From: Maylandia zebra
Taxonomy: Eukaryota > Chordata > Actinopteri > Cichliformes > Cichlidae
DNA length: 64,000 nt
Assembly (NCBI RefSeq): GCF_041146795.1
Contig: NC_135184.1
Span: forward strand, 4,179,967 to 4,243,966
Reading direction: 5' to 3'
The translations under genes and the position numbers were made by a program. Positions 33,393-45,090 of the stretch are shown one piece after another (within the stretch, counting starts at the first letter, position 1; each line of letters starts with the position of its first letter). Under the pieces are notes generated by a model, which searched no databases, was not told where the DNA came from, and worked only from the letters and a program-made list of their open reading frames with translations.

Positions 33393-34105
33393 ACTAATGT
33401 TTGCATCAATTAAGAGTTGCTATACATGGTCTTTCAAAAAGTGCCAACAGATGCCATGATGGTGCACGCACATGAACAACAAAGTATGTCTGAACTCAGA
33501 ATTAATTGCTAGTTTCAATTAAAGATAGATGGGAAGAAGAGATGAGAGGGGCATGATGATGTGAGCAATTGATGGCAAGCTAGAGGGGAGACAGAACATT
33601 TGTAAACTCACAGAAATGTTGTTTCTTTTGTTTAGTTTAGTTTTTGTAAGACCATGTATGACTCCTGTTAACTGATGCGAGCATATTATTTTTTAGATTT
33701 TGCTCTGGGTGTTTTAGAAAAGTCTGACTGAACTGAACTATTGTAAATGGCAGCAATATTGAAAAGACCATGGTGCTTTCTACGAGTGGCTAATTGTTTT
33801 AGGATTTAAAAACTCTCAAAACAAACATTTGCTTCCTTCTCTCAACTCCAAATTAAGTTCCCTTTTCCTCAGTTACATTTTTATTCTTACTCCTAAATCA
33901 GACATTTTGTACTGGAGTACATCTCTGAATTTAACGTTAACCTTAAAAATCACATTCTTTTTTTTTTTTAATCTATTCCTGGTGCAACTAATATTCAAAC
34001 ATTTAGTGTCACGGTTTGTTAAAGTTTTTTCCATCCGAGTTACTGGCAGCCATCTCAGCGAGGCCTGTGCCAATATGTTGGCTTCCCTAAAATCAAATAA
34101 AGGAG
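33393..34105. other. Unassigned intergenic DNA
   Basis: No gene recognised; AT-rich. Confidence 0.4.
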
Positions 34106-34148
34106 AGCCTGTCTTGCATTCAGAGCCGTTCTGAATGCAAGACAGGCT
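34106..34148. repeat. Perfect 19-bp hairpin
   Basis: AGCCTGTCTTGCATTCAGA, a five-base loop GCCGT, then the exact inverse TCTGAATGCAAGACAGGCT. No coding frame or repeat family explains it. Confidence 0.9.
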
Positions 34149-34267
34149 GATTCAATTTAAAGCTTTGTACAGACTTCATTATTCAAAGACTAAACAACAA
34201 AATATTTGGCAAACAGTGACACTGACACACAGACAGAAAGCATAGCTGGCAGGGTTTTCAGTTGTTT

Positions 34268-34880
34268 ATTTTTTAAAATTCAACTTTATTTATATAGCAC
34301 CGAATTACAACAGCATTTGCCTCAAGGCGTTTAAGGACATGCATGAACCTCTTAATTTCACTCAACAGTCAACATGAGGCAATGGATTGGAACAATGACC
34401 TCATATTTTTGTTTTTCTCAGCCAAGAGGATATGTAAATCTCCACATGCTCCGTCCTCATCTTTGTCTTTACGTGTGTGCAGAATTTCATTTTAAAATAT
34501 TTCAGTTAATTATCATACTCATGTTGGATAAAATCCATCCATCCAGCTTATTTAATTTGGGTTAAAGGGAACTGGACCCTATGGTTGATTCCCTTTTGCT
34601 AAAGCGTTTATTTAGCGATGGATCAGGTGACAATGAATCCTCCTTTAGTTATACAGCAATAGGCTGCTGAGGGATTCCCATGATTCATTGAGGGTTTCTT
34701 CTTTAGTCAAGTTTCGCGCTCACTATGTGTTAATAAACCTGCATTGAAACATTACTTGTTATTAATCTATGGCTCTCTTACACATCATGCCTTTTGTCCT
34801 GTCTTCCTCCCCTCATCCCAACTGGTCGCAGCAGATGGCCTTAAGGCGACTGTAAAATTGAATTAAACTGAACTGTCATA
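34268..34880. repeat. Two (TTGAA)n-type LINE tails, opposite orientation
   Basis: Reverse copy at 34268-34345 (CTTTATTTATATAGCACCGA and GCCTCAAGGCG). Forward copy at about 34800-34875, internally deleted (CATCCCAACTGGTCGCAGC then CTTAAGGCGACTGTAAAATT). Confidence 0.6.
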
Positions 34881-34899
34881 GTGGAAGAGGCGGGACATG

Positions 34900-35165
34900 C
34901 AGGACAAACACAGGTAGTCATTAAATTTTTAAACTCTGGTTCTCTCCTGTGTTTGCTTGTATCCCATCTCTCTCTGCTCTCTTCTCTTTCCCCTCACACC
35001 CAACTGGTCACAGCAGATGGCTGCCTCTCCCTGAGGCTGGTTTCTTTCTGTTCCTTAAAGTAAGTTTTTCTCCGCCACCAAGTGCTTGCTCATAAAGGGT
35101 GCTGAGATTGTTGGGGGGTGCTTTCAAATATTGTAATATTGTGGGCTCTTTATGTTTTTTTATTA
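34900..35165 (+). repeat. LINE 3' region fragment of the same family
   Basis: CACACCCAACTGGTCACAGC, then GCTGGTTTCTTTCTG, then CCACCAAGTGCTTGCTCATA. In complete copies this is followed by the (TTGAA)n tail, which is absent here. Confidence 0.6.
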
Positions 35166-35219
35166 GTGTGTTATCAAATATGGAACTTTGCTTAAGTGCT
35201 GGTGTCGTGGTCACTGACC

Positions 35220-37195
35220 TCCTGCACTGGCATACCGTCTCTCTCTCTTTCTAGCCCTATTTTTTCCTCCCTTTCTTTGTATGCATATATGTTTGTGGGC
35301 ATGTTTTGTTTACTCTTTCAGAGGCGGTACTTCCCAGCTTCCCCGCCTTCCTGGCAAACTCTCACTTCTTAAATACTGCTGATTAACATACCTCCTCCTC
35401 ATGTGGTTATCAGACGGCCTATTTTAGGCTAAAGCAATTCCTCAGTTTTTGCCTGACTGTTGCATTACAAAGGGTTATTGGCTTCTGGCTTCTTCATGTA
35501 ATCCATAGGGTCGTTTTCAGATCTAACCTGTGATTCTGTGCAGACTACTCCAGTGTCTCAGAAGCCCTTGTGTATTTGTAACAGTCTGACAATGTGTGTT
35601 TGTGCCCACAGTGTTACCGACTCTCTCAGAATAAATTGCATCTTAGAAAATTATTATTTTTCCTGCACTTAAAAGCAACCTGTAAAACCTACATAAACAT
35701 TACTCAGTGTCCTGTGAGTGAGTCTTCCTTTCTGTGACTTCCATGATAGCTGGACTTTTTTTTTTCTTCATATTTTAACAGGCCATTACTCGGGTATTTG
35801 TCAATGGATTTATCCAAAATTACAGATCTTTGGTTCATTTAGATGGTAAGAAAGGCCGGTGAACATTTCAGGATTTTATCTTTAATATGTGAAATAAAGT
35901 GAAAGTGGGTCAACAGACCATTTTTCAAAAAGTATGTCTTGAAAAGTATTTGACATGTGAACCTATGTCACCCTAATCAATCGTTGCACCCAAACTTTGG
36001 ATCATAACCATAACTTTTATAAAGGAAAGCAGTGTCTCATGATTTATGATGTGACGCAATTTGCAAATTTTGAACTAATTTCATTGACCAATAAATCACT
36101 GTTTTATTCTTTCCACAATAATTAACAACTTTCAGCTTTTAATGTATTTGAAAAAAACAACAACATGAAAATGGGTTTTTGGAGCTGGATGGTCTCCAAA
36201 GCACTTTGGGTCAACTTTTGTTGTTTAAATGTGCTATAAATATAAATAGATAAAATATATAAATAAAAATAAATGAATAAATACAATAAAAATCTATAAA
36301 TAAAATATAGGTGACAGTTAAAACAAAAAATTTCAGTCATTTTTCATTGTGCATGCTGGACTTACCAGATAGAAACAAAATATGGACTGGACTATTGATA
36401 TCTGGATAAATCCGCCACCTCTAACTCAGTTCCCACAAAGCTCCAAACTGCCAGGAGTAAAATAGAAAAATGTATGTGTGCTGTTTGTAATGAGCTGTTT
36501 GTGAAGACACCCAGCTGTGACTAAGGGATGACGAAGACAAAACCATGAAAAGCAGGGCTCATGTTACTCTGGAGACACAAGGCATTGTGTCTGTCAGGTA
36601 AAATATGTACATCAGTCTGCTCTGTGACAATACTACACAATGTATTTTTTCCATAAGTTCCACTGCACCTGCTCTACAGCTTCGATTTAATACACTCCAA
36701 GTGCTCTGAATGCACCACTGAACGTACATTTTTATGCTGACCCAACAGATGTTGATTAGAGTTTATTTCCTGAAATAGAAAGCACTTCTTACAACATCCT
36801 GTTCTGTGACAGTCTTTGGGCATCTTTCCAATTTCAGACTTCCTCTTTTAAATCAAAGGAGGAACTTCTTTGTTTTAAAACAAAAAAGTTATGACTGTCA
36901 TCCTTTAGCACAAACGTTTCCACTCTTAAGAGGCTGACGGGTAAATTATCTGATACCTTACATGGTTTAAAACCTGTGTTCTAGATTTCAGAACTGTATA
37001 TAAAATAAAATTAAATACATTAACAGTTATTGTTGTCCTTTTATACAGTCTGAAATGTAAACCTGCAGCTACATTACATGAACTTGCTGTGTGTGTCACA
37101 CTGATTACAAAACTTTAGCAGAATTTTTCTTTTTTAATTAAAGGTTTAAAAACAAGTAGCACACATGGTCAGCAATGGGAACCATTCACTAATCA
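35220..37195. other. Unassigned intergenic DNA
   Basis: No gene. AT-rich, with low-complexity TAAA-type sequence at 36240-36310. Confidence 0.4.
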
Positions 37196-37470
37196 ATAGT
37201 ATATTGCCAAAAGTATTTGATCAACCATCAAAATAATTGAATTCAGCTTTCCAATCAATTACTTGGGTACAATTGTATAAAATCAAACACCTGAACATGC
37301 CATACATATTAGCTGGATGGCCCTTTCCTGATCCAAAATGACTGTGCACAAAGCAAGGTCCACTGGTCCAAGCAACCCAATGAAAAACTTTAAGAATGAA
37401 TTAGAGTGAAGACTGCAAGCCAGGGTTTCTTGTCCAGCATCAGTGTCTGACTTGTGCTAACCACTGCACC
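37196..37470 (+). mobile_element. Tc1-type transposon, internally deleted
   Basis: Left terminus ATATTGCCAAAAGTATTTGA, then AATTGAATTCAGCTTTCCAA and GTATAAAATCAAACACCTGA, the start of a common vertebrate Tc1-like element. After an internal deletion comes transposase sequence GGCCCTTTCCTGATCCAAAA, TGCACAAAGCAAGGTCCA and GATGAATTAGAG-like AATGAATTAGAGTGAAGACT, up to CAGCATCAGTGTCTGAC. The right terminus is missing. Confidence 0.75.
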
Positions 37471-38144
37471 ACCGTGCATGTGTTGTGACTTTGAAGATCA
37501 AAATCACAGCACAGTAAGTTACTTTCCAGCTATTAATCCAGTTTAGTAAATCCATGAATTGATTGACAGAGGAATCAGATATTGCCTTTTATTATTGCAT
37601 TTTATTCTGTATTACCTAGTAATGCCTTACCATGCTTATCAATGTGTTGTCATGCTCTTTTTCCTGAAGGAAAGCTGTTTAATGAAAATCTCGAGACCCT
37701 TCATCACAGCAGACAGCTGAATGTGTCAAAAACAGGCCCAAAAGTGGGTTGACAGAAATTTTTTGGTAGAAATATATTTTGAAAAGTGTTTGATATATAA
37801 CCTTGAAGTGTCATAGCAATCATACTATGTGCTCAAACAATATTTTTAGACAAAATTTTAGGCAAATCAAAGATGATCAAGCAGAAAATATTCTAAAAAT
37901 TGCCTAATCTGCAATGGAATGATGCTTTTGTCTTTTGAAGGCTATAAATGGATGCGTGTGCTCTTGTTGCATTGCTGACTTACAATAGAACAAAGGAGTT
38001 CCTGTTGCAACTCATTTGGTTTAAAATAAGGAAGTTCCAGATGGAACTTCTTTGTTTTAAACTTCATGTCATGAGAGCTGACAGACATGAGCTGAACACC
38101 TTCAACAGATGAATTGAACAGTGAAAGATGAAATGTCTGTGAAG
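37471..38144. other. Unassigned intergenic DNA
   Basis: No gene recognised. Confidence 0.4.
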
Positions 38145-38640
38145 GTTCTCAATCATCCAGGTCATCATAGTCAAAGGAGCTTGCAAAGAAAAGCGTCTGG
38201 ACTTCTTTAAGTTGCTTGAAGACGTTTCACCTCTCATCCGAGAAGCTTCTTCAGTTCTAAGGTCAAATGGTGGGGAGTCCCAGATATAAACCTAGTGGGA
38301 GTTTCCCCCCACAGAGGGACAAAAGGACCCCCTGATTATCCTCTACCTAATCACATGAGCCCAGGTGTGAAACTGGGTGTGGGTCCCAATCAGCCAGGGT
38401 TTCGAGTGAGCTCATTGTGAAACCTGGCCCCACCCTATCATGTGAATTCCTGAGATCAGATGGCCCAGGATGTGAGTGGGCGTTAAGGCGTCTGGGGAGG
38501 GATCTCAAAACTGGATTATAGATGGCAGACAGTTGGTGTCGTAAACCACCGCCTCTGTTCAAAGATGGTCGCTCACAGTGGACATAGATGGCTTCTTTCA
38601 CTCCTCTTTCAACTCTTTCCACTCAGGGTTATCGGGGAGG
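38145..38640 (-). mobile_element. Penelope-like element, 3' end
   Basis: The minus strand carries VERGVKEAIYVHCERPSLNR then GGGLRHQLSAIYNPVLRSLP (38622 down to about 38500), the C-terminus of teleost Penelope-like retroelements. Below it lies the non-coding 3' part, with TTGCTTGAAGACGTTTCACC and CTCTCATCCGAGAAGCTTCT (plus strand, 38211-38250). Closely related sequence makes the fold-back at 63.5-63.88 kb. Confidence 0.8.
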
Positions 38641-40179
38641 GCTGTGATTCATTCAAGGAAGGGGATGGAGACTGTATGTTCCCCTTTTCTGTCCAAATTT
38701 TTTGTAACAGATTTTTAAAAAAATTAATTCTCAATTCTCAGTTTCCACTTTATATCTGCTAAATGAAATGTTTCTGTTCCTTGCAATAATTCAAATACAG
38801 CAGATGTACAGACACATTAGTGACCGCTTCAGGAACTGAGCTGATAAAATGGCTTTTTAAACACTTGTGTATTATGCATTTGTACTCTACATTTTCAGTT
38901 TTTAGATAGAAAAACAAACCAAAAGCAGAACAAAGAACCTTCATCGGACAATAAAAGCAACACAGTGCAACACAAAATGACAAATCATAATTTCTTTTCT
39001 GAAGTTTATCTTTTGACAGTTAAACCTAATTGTAATCAAGCTCATCTCATGGATGTGACTGTAGAAAGGCCAAAACTGTATTTTACAGAGGAGGTACCGA
39101 AACCTTGTTGTCACAGTTAAATCTATGCAGCTCTTCATCTTGTAAAGAAAGTATACAGGATGCAGTAGGAGACTAGCAGCACCCTCCGTGTAACTACACT
39201 GATTAATACTGATGCAAATGGGATTAGCACACACAAAATGTGTAGAGTAAAAGTTCACTGTTGACAGCTACAGTCAGTAGACTCTGACTGTAGGATTGCA
39301 GACTGTCAAACTCTTTCACTGAAATCCAGCTCATGTGGAATAACTTTGTTAAAACACAAGAGTCACAACAGTCATACCGCTGACCATGACAGGACCATGA
39401 CACACCGAATATATTTTGACTCTTTTCATTAGTCAAATGAAACCGAATAGCTTTGTTTAGATTGGCCAGTATAAGAACTACCTTCCTATCCAAGCCGTGA
39501 GCCGAGTTACTGTTAGGGTGTTAGTTCACATTTTTGTTTTATTTTCTTGAACAGCACGGGACCTAAATACAATATTAAGAGAAAAGCTATATTTTTATCA
39601 TGCAAAGCATAACAGGTACAATGTGTTCTTCCACAAGAACCTCACTCTGACAAAGAAGACAACATAGACGACCAGATAAATTGGTCTTTTACTGCCCTCT
39701 ACTGCTTTGTATTGAATCTATTTTTCACAGTTAAATCTTAGTGGGGGAAAAAGAGAGTTCAGAACTTTGTTTCACAGAAAAGGAGAAGGCAGCTTGAGAG
39801 TAAAAAAACAAGATATTTTGTTTTCACAGTTAAAGTCATGCAGCACTTTGTCTTGTGAAGAAAATATGTCACCCTCGGTTTAACCACACTGACAAAAAGC
39901 TGCTGTATAGATGATCAACACACAAATTTGACCACTGCAGGGTATATTAAAGCACCGCAAACTGAAAACCGATAATAATGAATTACAGTAGTCCAGCCTA
40001 GAAGTAATAAATGCATGAACTGTCATGGGTTCGTGTGTTTTTTGTGGACTTATTTATATTTCTGGGGTTATCTTGGGAAGGCAGTCCTCGCTGGTCGCCC
40101 GTGTCTCTGTTTAACATGCCATGCTGTCATATGTTCGTTGTTGTTCTCTCCCAGTCCCACATTTCCATCTGTACGAGTG

Positions 40180-40210
<31 letters not shown>

Positions 40211-41265
40211 GGTGCCCAGAGTTTCCTGTAACATCAGGCCCAGAGAGTTTTTCCCTGCAGTGGAGCCAGCCACACCTGAGGGATAATTACATGCACCTGT
40301 CAGCCTCGTCTGGAGGGCTAATTAACGGAGTAGCTGAGCTGCAGTCGATGCTGGATCGTTAAGAGAAATCAGTTATTTCCCAGCAATTGTGGGACAGTGT
40401 TTTTGGAGTTGAGAAGTGGCGTGTACTTACCAGTTGCTTGTTGTTTTCCCAGAGTGTTGGACACGGGAGTTGAGCGCTCTGTACGTAGACACCACAAGGG
40501 GGAAAGAAACTCACCAAGGACACTTGAGAAGTCACAGCATGGGAGCAAGAAGCAAGCACAAGAAGCAAAAACTCACACACAGAGGATTGTTTGCTCTTGT
40601 CATTATTGTTATTCACTATAAATAAGTTCACAGTTTGCTGCACAGTCCTGTGTTTGGGTCCTGCTTCCACACCCCTTGACATGAACTTGGTTTTCGGCGT
40701 CACTCTGAGTGGCCAGAGCTTTCTGTGTCTGTGCTTTCTGTTTCCTTGCCAAATAAACTAAGGACAGATTATTTTCTTCCTGAACCTGCCAGTGTTCCCG
40801 ATGTTTATTTAAATTCTGATTTTATGAGTTTAAAGTCCAAAAAGAACTTTTTTGAACTGTATAACTGTGAAGTTGTATAACAGTTGTATGATTGTATAAC
40901 TGTCAAGCTACAATTTAGTTGTACATGTCCAATGACAAAAAAGGCTTTTCTATTCTACGTTGGTGTTTCTAAACTGGCCAATTCCTCCAGAGGTTGTGTG
41001 AGTTTGGTATAGAAAATGTGACGTGAACATTTCTGGACCAAATATGAGTGAAAGTGTTGTCCCTGAGCATTGACTGTTCTGTCTCAATTAATTCTGTGTG
41101 TGACTTGGAACAAAATTAGAAAAGAACCTATTGACAATGTTTCTAAGGATGCTTCCCCTAAGACGGCTTCCATGCCTCCGCCTGTATCAGAGACCAAACC
41201 TGCAGGTCCCTCTCCTCCTGAGCCAGAGGCACAACCCCAGCTTCAGCCACCAAAGCCTGTCGTTT
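38641..41265. other. Intergenic DNA with diverged repeats
   Basis: No gene supported. There is a diverged direct repeat: 39105-39240 (CACAGTTAAATCTATGCAGC ... CACCCTCCGTGTAACTACAC) and 39822-39930 (CACAGTTAAAGTCATGCAGC ... CACCCTCGGTTTAACCACAC). The segment 38755-38830 resembles 44130-44200 upstream of the TRIM gene. The 40010-40800 part looks like an interspersed repeat with a GT run; its frames (40011-40362) are Val/Cys runs from that GT run. Confidence 0.45.
40177..40204. repeat. (GT)n microsatellite
   Basis: Fourteen GT units. Confidence 0.95.
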
Positions 41266-41507
41266 GCCGACTGCAGGGGTATCAAACTCCAGGCCTTGTG
41301 GTCCAATGTCCTGCAGGTTTTAGATATCATCCTGGGTCAACACACCTGAATCAAAGAATTAGTTCATTAATAGGTGTCTGGAGAACTTCAAGATATGTTT
41401 AGGAGGTAATTTAGACATTTAAACCAGCTGTGTTGGATCAAGGACACATCTAAAACCTGCAGGACACCGGCCCTCGAGGCCTGGAGTTTGACACCTGTGG
41501 CCTACTG
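41266..41507. mobile_element. hAT MITE, copy C (simple)
   Basis: Element 41274-41499 (226 bp), starting CAGGGGTATCAAACTCCAGG and ending GGAGTTTGACACCTGTG. Flanking 8-mers GCCGACTG and GCCTACTG match at seven of eight. Inner arms GTCCTGCAGGTTTTAGATAT and ATCTAAAACCTGCAGGACAC show it belongs with copy A at 19.5 kb. This gives the uninterrupted form of the family. Confidence 0.9.
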
Positions 41508-42124
41508 AGTGCCTGCGCATCACTGTGCATAGTGGTTGTAGTTTAGGTTATTCTGGATTTAAGCTCAGCATTGTATTTACTTCTTCAAACTATTTTAAAT
41601 TGTTTTCATAGTTATTCTGGTGAGAGTAATGTTTCAGGTTTCTGCTGTAATAACTCCATTTCCTAGATTGAGAACTAATGCTTACAACTTCTTTGATAGT
41701 AAACATGATAACAAAGTCTTTTATTGCATAAAAAAGACTGAAAACAAGAAATACCTTAAAGCTTTCATGCATCTATTTATTTATTGCCATATCTATTGCC
41801 ATCCATTTTCTTCTACTTATCCAATTGAGACACATCAAAGAAAGGTAATTTGTCCAATGCTTAAAAATGTGGAACAAAACAAAACAAAAAATGTGTGTAA
41901 CTTTACCTGTGATGAATCATTGCATCAAATCTTTTTTGTTGTCAAAATCAAGTAAAGCAAAAGTTGACTTCTTTCTTTTTTATGAAGAAGAAAGTTGAAA
42001 ATATGTACTTATAACTACTACTTCAGTTAGTCATTGAGATTAGGTTCACATTTTCTCCACCATTTTTGAGTATATATATTGCACAAAATGTCAAAACAAT
42101 GATTCTGTGAAAATAAAATGGAAA
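41508..42124. other. 3' flank of the TRIM gene
   Basis: No second gene. The 3' UTR and poly-A site of the TRIM gene (minus strand) should lie in this stretch; AT-rich, no clear boundary. Confidence 0.4.
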
Positions 42125-43789
42125 CTATTTCAGTTTAATGATCTCTGCAGTCTCTCCAAGCCAAAGTCCAGCATAGAGCGGCTGAGTGAATGTGGTCTGG
42201 ACTCTGTGGAGGAGAGTCATGGTTTCAGAGACGCTGTAGAAGGACAAAATACCTGCTCTGTGATCCAGGTACACTCCTACTCTGGAGGAACAAGGACCTG
42301 AGACAGGAGTTTCAATGTTGTTGTACCAAAATTTATAACTGTTGTTGTTACAATCTAATGCCCAAGATTTGTCATTACGTCCAAAGTTACATTCTTTCCC
42401 ACTCCCTGTTCTGCTGATATTCTTGTATGCAACTGCTACATAACCTCTTCCACCTCTCCACTCCACCTCCCAGTAACAACATCTAGTCAAACTCTGTCTA
42501 CTCAGGACCTGACACCAAAAGGTGAATCTGTCTGGATGATCAGAATAAGACTGTTCTTGTTCCATAAATGTTGCTTTTCTGTTCCCCTCTGATAATAACA
42601 GCTGTTTGTGTGCTGTGTTTGGATCCAGTGTGATTTCACATGAATATTTTAAGAATCCAGCTCTGGTCTTTGGCTCTGGTTGTGACAGTAAAACATCCAC
42701 TTCAGTGACTGTCAGTGAGATGTTTGACCATTCCTCTCTCAGAATGTCCTGTAGTTTATCTCTGACCTCTGACACAGCTGCTGTCACATCCTCAAAGTAG
42801 CTCAGAGGACGGATATTGATGCTGGATGAGTCTGTAGACTCACTGAGTGCTGACAGTGAGGGGTAGTTGTGTAGAAACTGGATGTGATCCTCTGTGTGTG
42901 AGAGCTGCTTCAGCTCAGCATCTTTCCTCTTCAGCTCAGTGATCTCCTGCTCCAGCTTCTCCTGAAGCTCTTTGACTCGACTCACTTCAGTTTCCTGCTG
43001 GGATCTGATCTGCTGCTTCACATCAGAGCTTCTTTTCTGGATGAGATGGATCAGCTCAGTGAAGATCTTCTCACTGTGCTCCACTGTTTGATCAGCAGAC
43101 TGATTGATGGCCTCCACCTCCTGTTGAAGCAGCTTCACATCTTTCTCTCTGTCCTGGATTCTCTGCTGGATGTTTAGTCGACTCACCTCCAGCTCTCTCT
43201 GCCTCTCAGTCCTTTCTGCTGCAGCTGAGACTGTGTCGTGGCCTTTATGTTCATCCACAGAGCAGAGATAACAGATACTCTGCTGATCAGTACGGCAGAA
43301 CATCTTCATCACCTCATCATGACGAGAGCAGATGTTCTCCTGGAGCTTCTTGGAGGGCTCCACCAGCTTGTGTTTCTTGAATGTAGGTGAATCATAATGA
43401 GTCTGAAGGTGTTTCTCACAGTAAGATGCCAGACAGACTAAACAGGACTTGAAGGCTTTTATTTTTCTTCCAGTGCAGAAATCACAGGCCACATCTTCAG
43501 GTCCAGCATAGCAGTGATCAGCAGGAGCAGCTTGGAGTCCAGTCTTCTTCAGCTCCTCCACTAAAACTGCTAACATGGTGTTTTTCACCAGGACAGGCCT
43601 CGCTGTGAAAGTCTGTCTGCACTGAGGGCAGCTGTAGATTTTCTTCTTTTCCTCTTCATCCCAGAAGCTTTCAATACACTTCATGCAGTAGCTGTGTCCA
43701 CAGGGAAGAGCCACCGGATCCTTCAGTAGATCCAAACAGATCGAACAAGAGAAGGTTTCTCGATCCAGCTGAACACTTTTCTGCGCCAT
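42125..43789 (-). CDS. TRIM protein, RING / B-box / coiled coil / PRY-SPRY (TRIM16/TRIM25-like)
   Basis: A complete intronless 554-residue protein from the ATG at 43789 (MAQKSVQLDRETFSCSICLD); the in-frame sequence upstream (MKLTQSLTLRGE) is probably 5' UTR. RING finger at about residues 13-60, CSICLDLLKDPVALPCGHSY with full C3HC4 ligands ending CPQC. B-box1 about 98-130 (CDFCTGRKIKAFKSC), B-box2 about 145-182 (CSRHDEV ... CSVDEHKGH). A long coiled coil follows (about 185-315). PRY begins EITLDPNTAHK and SPRY continues FWCQVLSRQSL, YWEVEWRGG to the end. By family it should be a cytoplasmic E3 ubiquitin ligase, possibly in innate immunity; substrate unknown. A collapsed copy at 27 kb shows local duplication. 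Fish carry large expansions of such genes. Confidence 0.92.
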   Translation of the reverse strand: MAQKSVQLDRETFSCSICLDLLKDPVALPCGHSYCMKCIESFWDEEEKKKIYSCPQCRQTFTARPVLVKNTMLAVLVEELKKTGLQAAPADHCYAGPEDVACDFCTGRKIKAFKSCLVCLASYCEKHLQTHYDSPTFKKHKLVEPSKKLQENICSRHDEVMKMFCRTDQQSICYLCSVDEHKGHDTVSAAAERTERQRELEVSRLNIQQRIQDREKDVKLLQQEVEAINQSADQTVEHSEKIFTELIHLIQKRSSDVKQQIRSQQETEVSRVKELQEKLEQEITELKRKDAELKQLSHTEDHIQFLHNYPSLSALSESTDSSSINIRPLSYFEDVTAAVSEVRDKLQDILREEWSNISLTVTEVDVLLSQPEPKTRAGFLKYSCEITLDPNTAHKQLLLSEGNRKATFMEQEQSYSDHPDRFTFWCQVLSRQSLTRCCYWEVEWRGGRGYVAVAYKNISRTGSGKECNFGRNDKSWALDCNNNSYKFWYNNIETPVSGPCSSRVGVYLDHRAGILSFYSVSETMTLLHRVQTTFTQPLYAGLWLGETAEIIKLK

Positions 43790-43825
43790 TTCTCCTCTCA
43801 GTGTCAGTGACTGTGTAAGTTTCAC

Positions 43826-44869
43826 TTCCTTATTATAGAAACTGGTCTGACCTCTGATCTGAACAACAAGTGTTGCTGCTGTGAATGGGGCCTGCCAGCT
43901 CTAACACATGTTGGTTACACCCATCTTCATAATGTAGATCTAAAGGGGAGGGAACACAGAACGATATGGACAGACAGGAGGTGCTGAGCTAGAGAGCAGG
44001 AAGAAGAGGAAGGGTTTTCATGCTGCGATTCATTCCAGAAAGCAGGAAGAGGCTCTGTGTTTAATTGTTTTTCTGTTCAAACCTTTAACTAAATAATATA
44101 AATGTCAATAACTGGATGCCTCTATTCTTTTTGTTAATCTGCTAAATGAATAGTTTGTTTCTTTTAACAATTCAAATAGCAGAAATGAACAGCTGACAGC
44201 TTGTCAGACTCAGACTGTAAACCATAGAGACAGTTTATATATACATTTAGTCAGGGCAGTGCAGAGATGTTTAAAGGGGCGGGTGCTCACAGTTAAAAAG
44301 GGCACATAGAAGCAGGCTGAACAACAACAACCCACATTCATCAAGAATCTAATATGGAATCACATCACACTACATCACTGTCATCAGGTGGGCACAATGC
44401 AAAGCAAACGTAGCCTATTTTTTACCTGATGGGGTACAATGTTGCTGTTTGGGGGGTTGCTTCTGCTCTTGCTGCTGATAGTGCTGGAGGGCAGGGCTGT
44501 GTTGATCTGAGACTGTAGAGATTAAACAGTCCACAGGAGAGAGGGTAGCTGATTAAACAAGTGTTATGAGATAATAATAAAACGCAAGTATTGGTCACGG
44601 CGCTTGGAACCATAAGGCAACAAAACTGTGGGAAATAAACTAAGCTCTGCCTGTGAATCACTCTTTGCCTCTCTTCTTCCTTCCATCTCCTCATCTCATC
44701 TATCACATTCCACTTGCTGTCCATCTGAGAACGAGGCACAGTTTGCTATTGAATTCATCTATTATTTAATTATACATTTTAACAACTCTTGCACCTAATC
44801 CATAATAAAGCAATGATAGAAAAATGTTATAGAACCAAAACTTTGTGTTTATTATTGTTTTTATACTTA
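43826..44869. other. Upstream of the TRIM gene, unassigned
   Basis: No gene supported. Promoter expected near 43830-44050 but no clear element is visible. The 105-residue minus-strand frame at 44422-44739 has no recognisable feature. Confidence 0.4.
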
Positions 44870-44998
44870 AAGTGTGATGTCCACACATGTGGACGCCAGG
44901 TCCTAGGAGGTTAATAATAAAGTAACACCAAATGACAAAAAAAAATACAAGAGAACTCAAAACACTGGGTCAACAAGACCCAGGACCATGGCACTACC
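44870..44998 (-). repeat. TGTCACGGT-end repeat family, right end only
   Basis: AAACACTGGGTCAACAAGAC, then CCAGGACCATGGCA, as at the right end of the copy at 33.37 kb. Confidence 0.45.
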
Positions 44999-44999
44999 A

Positions 45000-45090
45000 A
45001 TAAGATAACTCTTTATTGTCATTGCACAGTCATACTGATGCATACATAATGATCCTTATTCTATATATATAACAGAAAGAAAGGGCAATT
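45000..45090 (-). repeat. LINE tail
   Basis: ATAAGATAACTCTTTATTGT in reverse gives ACAATAAAGAGTTATCTTAT, a usual LINE tail. Confidence 0.5.

Noticed and set aside
40011-40362. 91- and 115-residue frames with Val-Cys repeats
   Set aside because: Produced by the (GT)n run inside an interspersed repeat; no other support.
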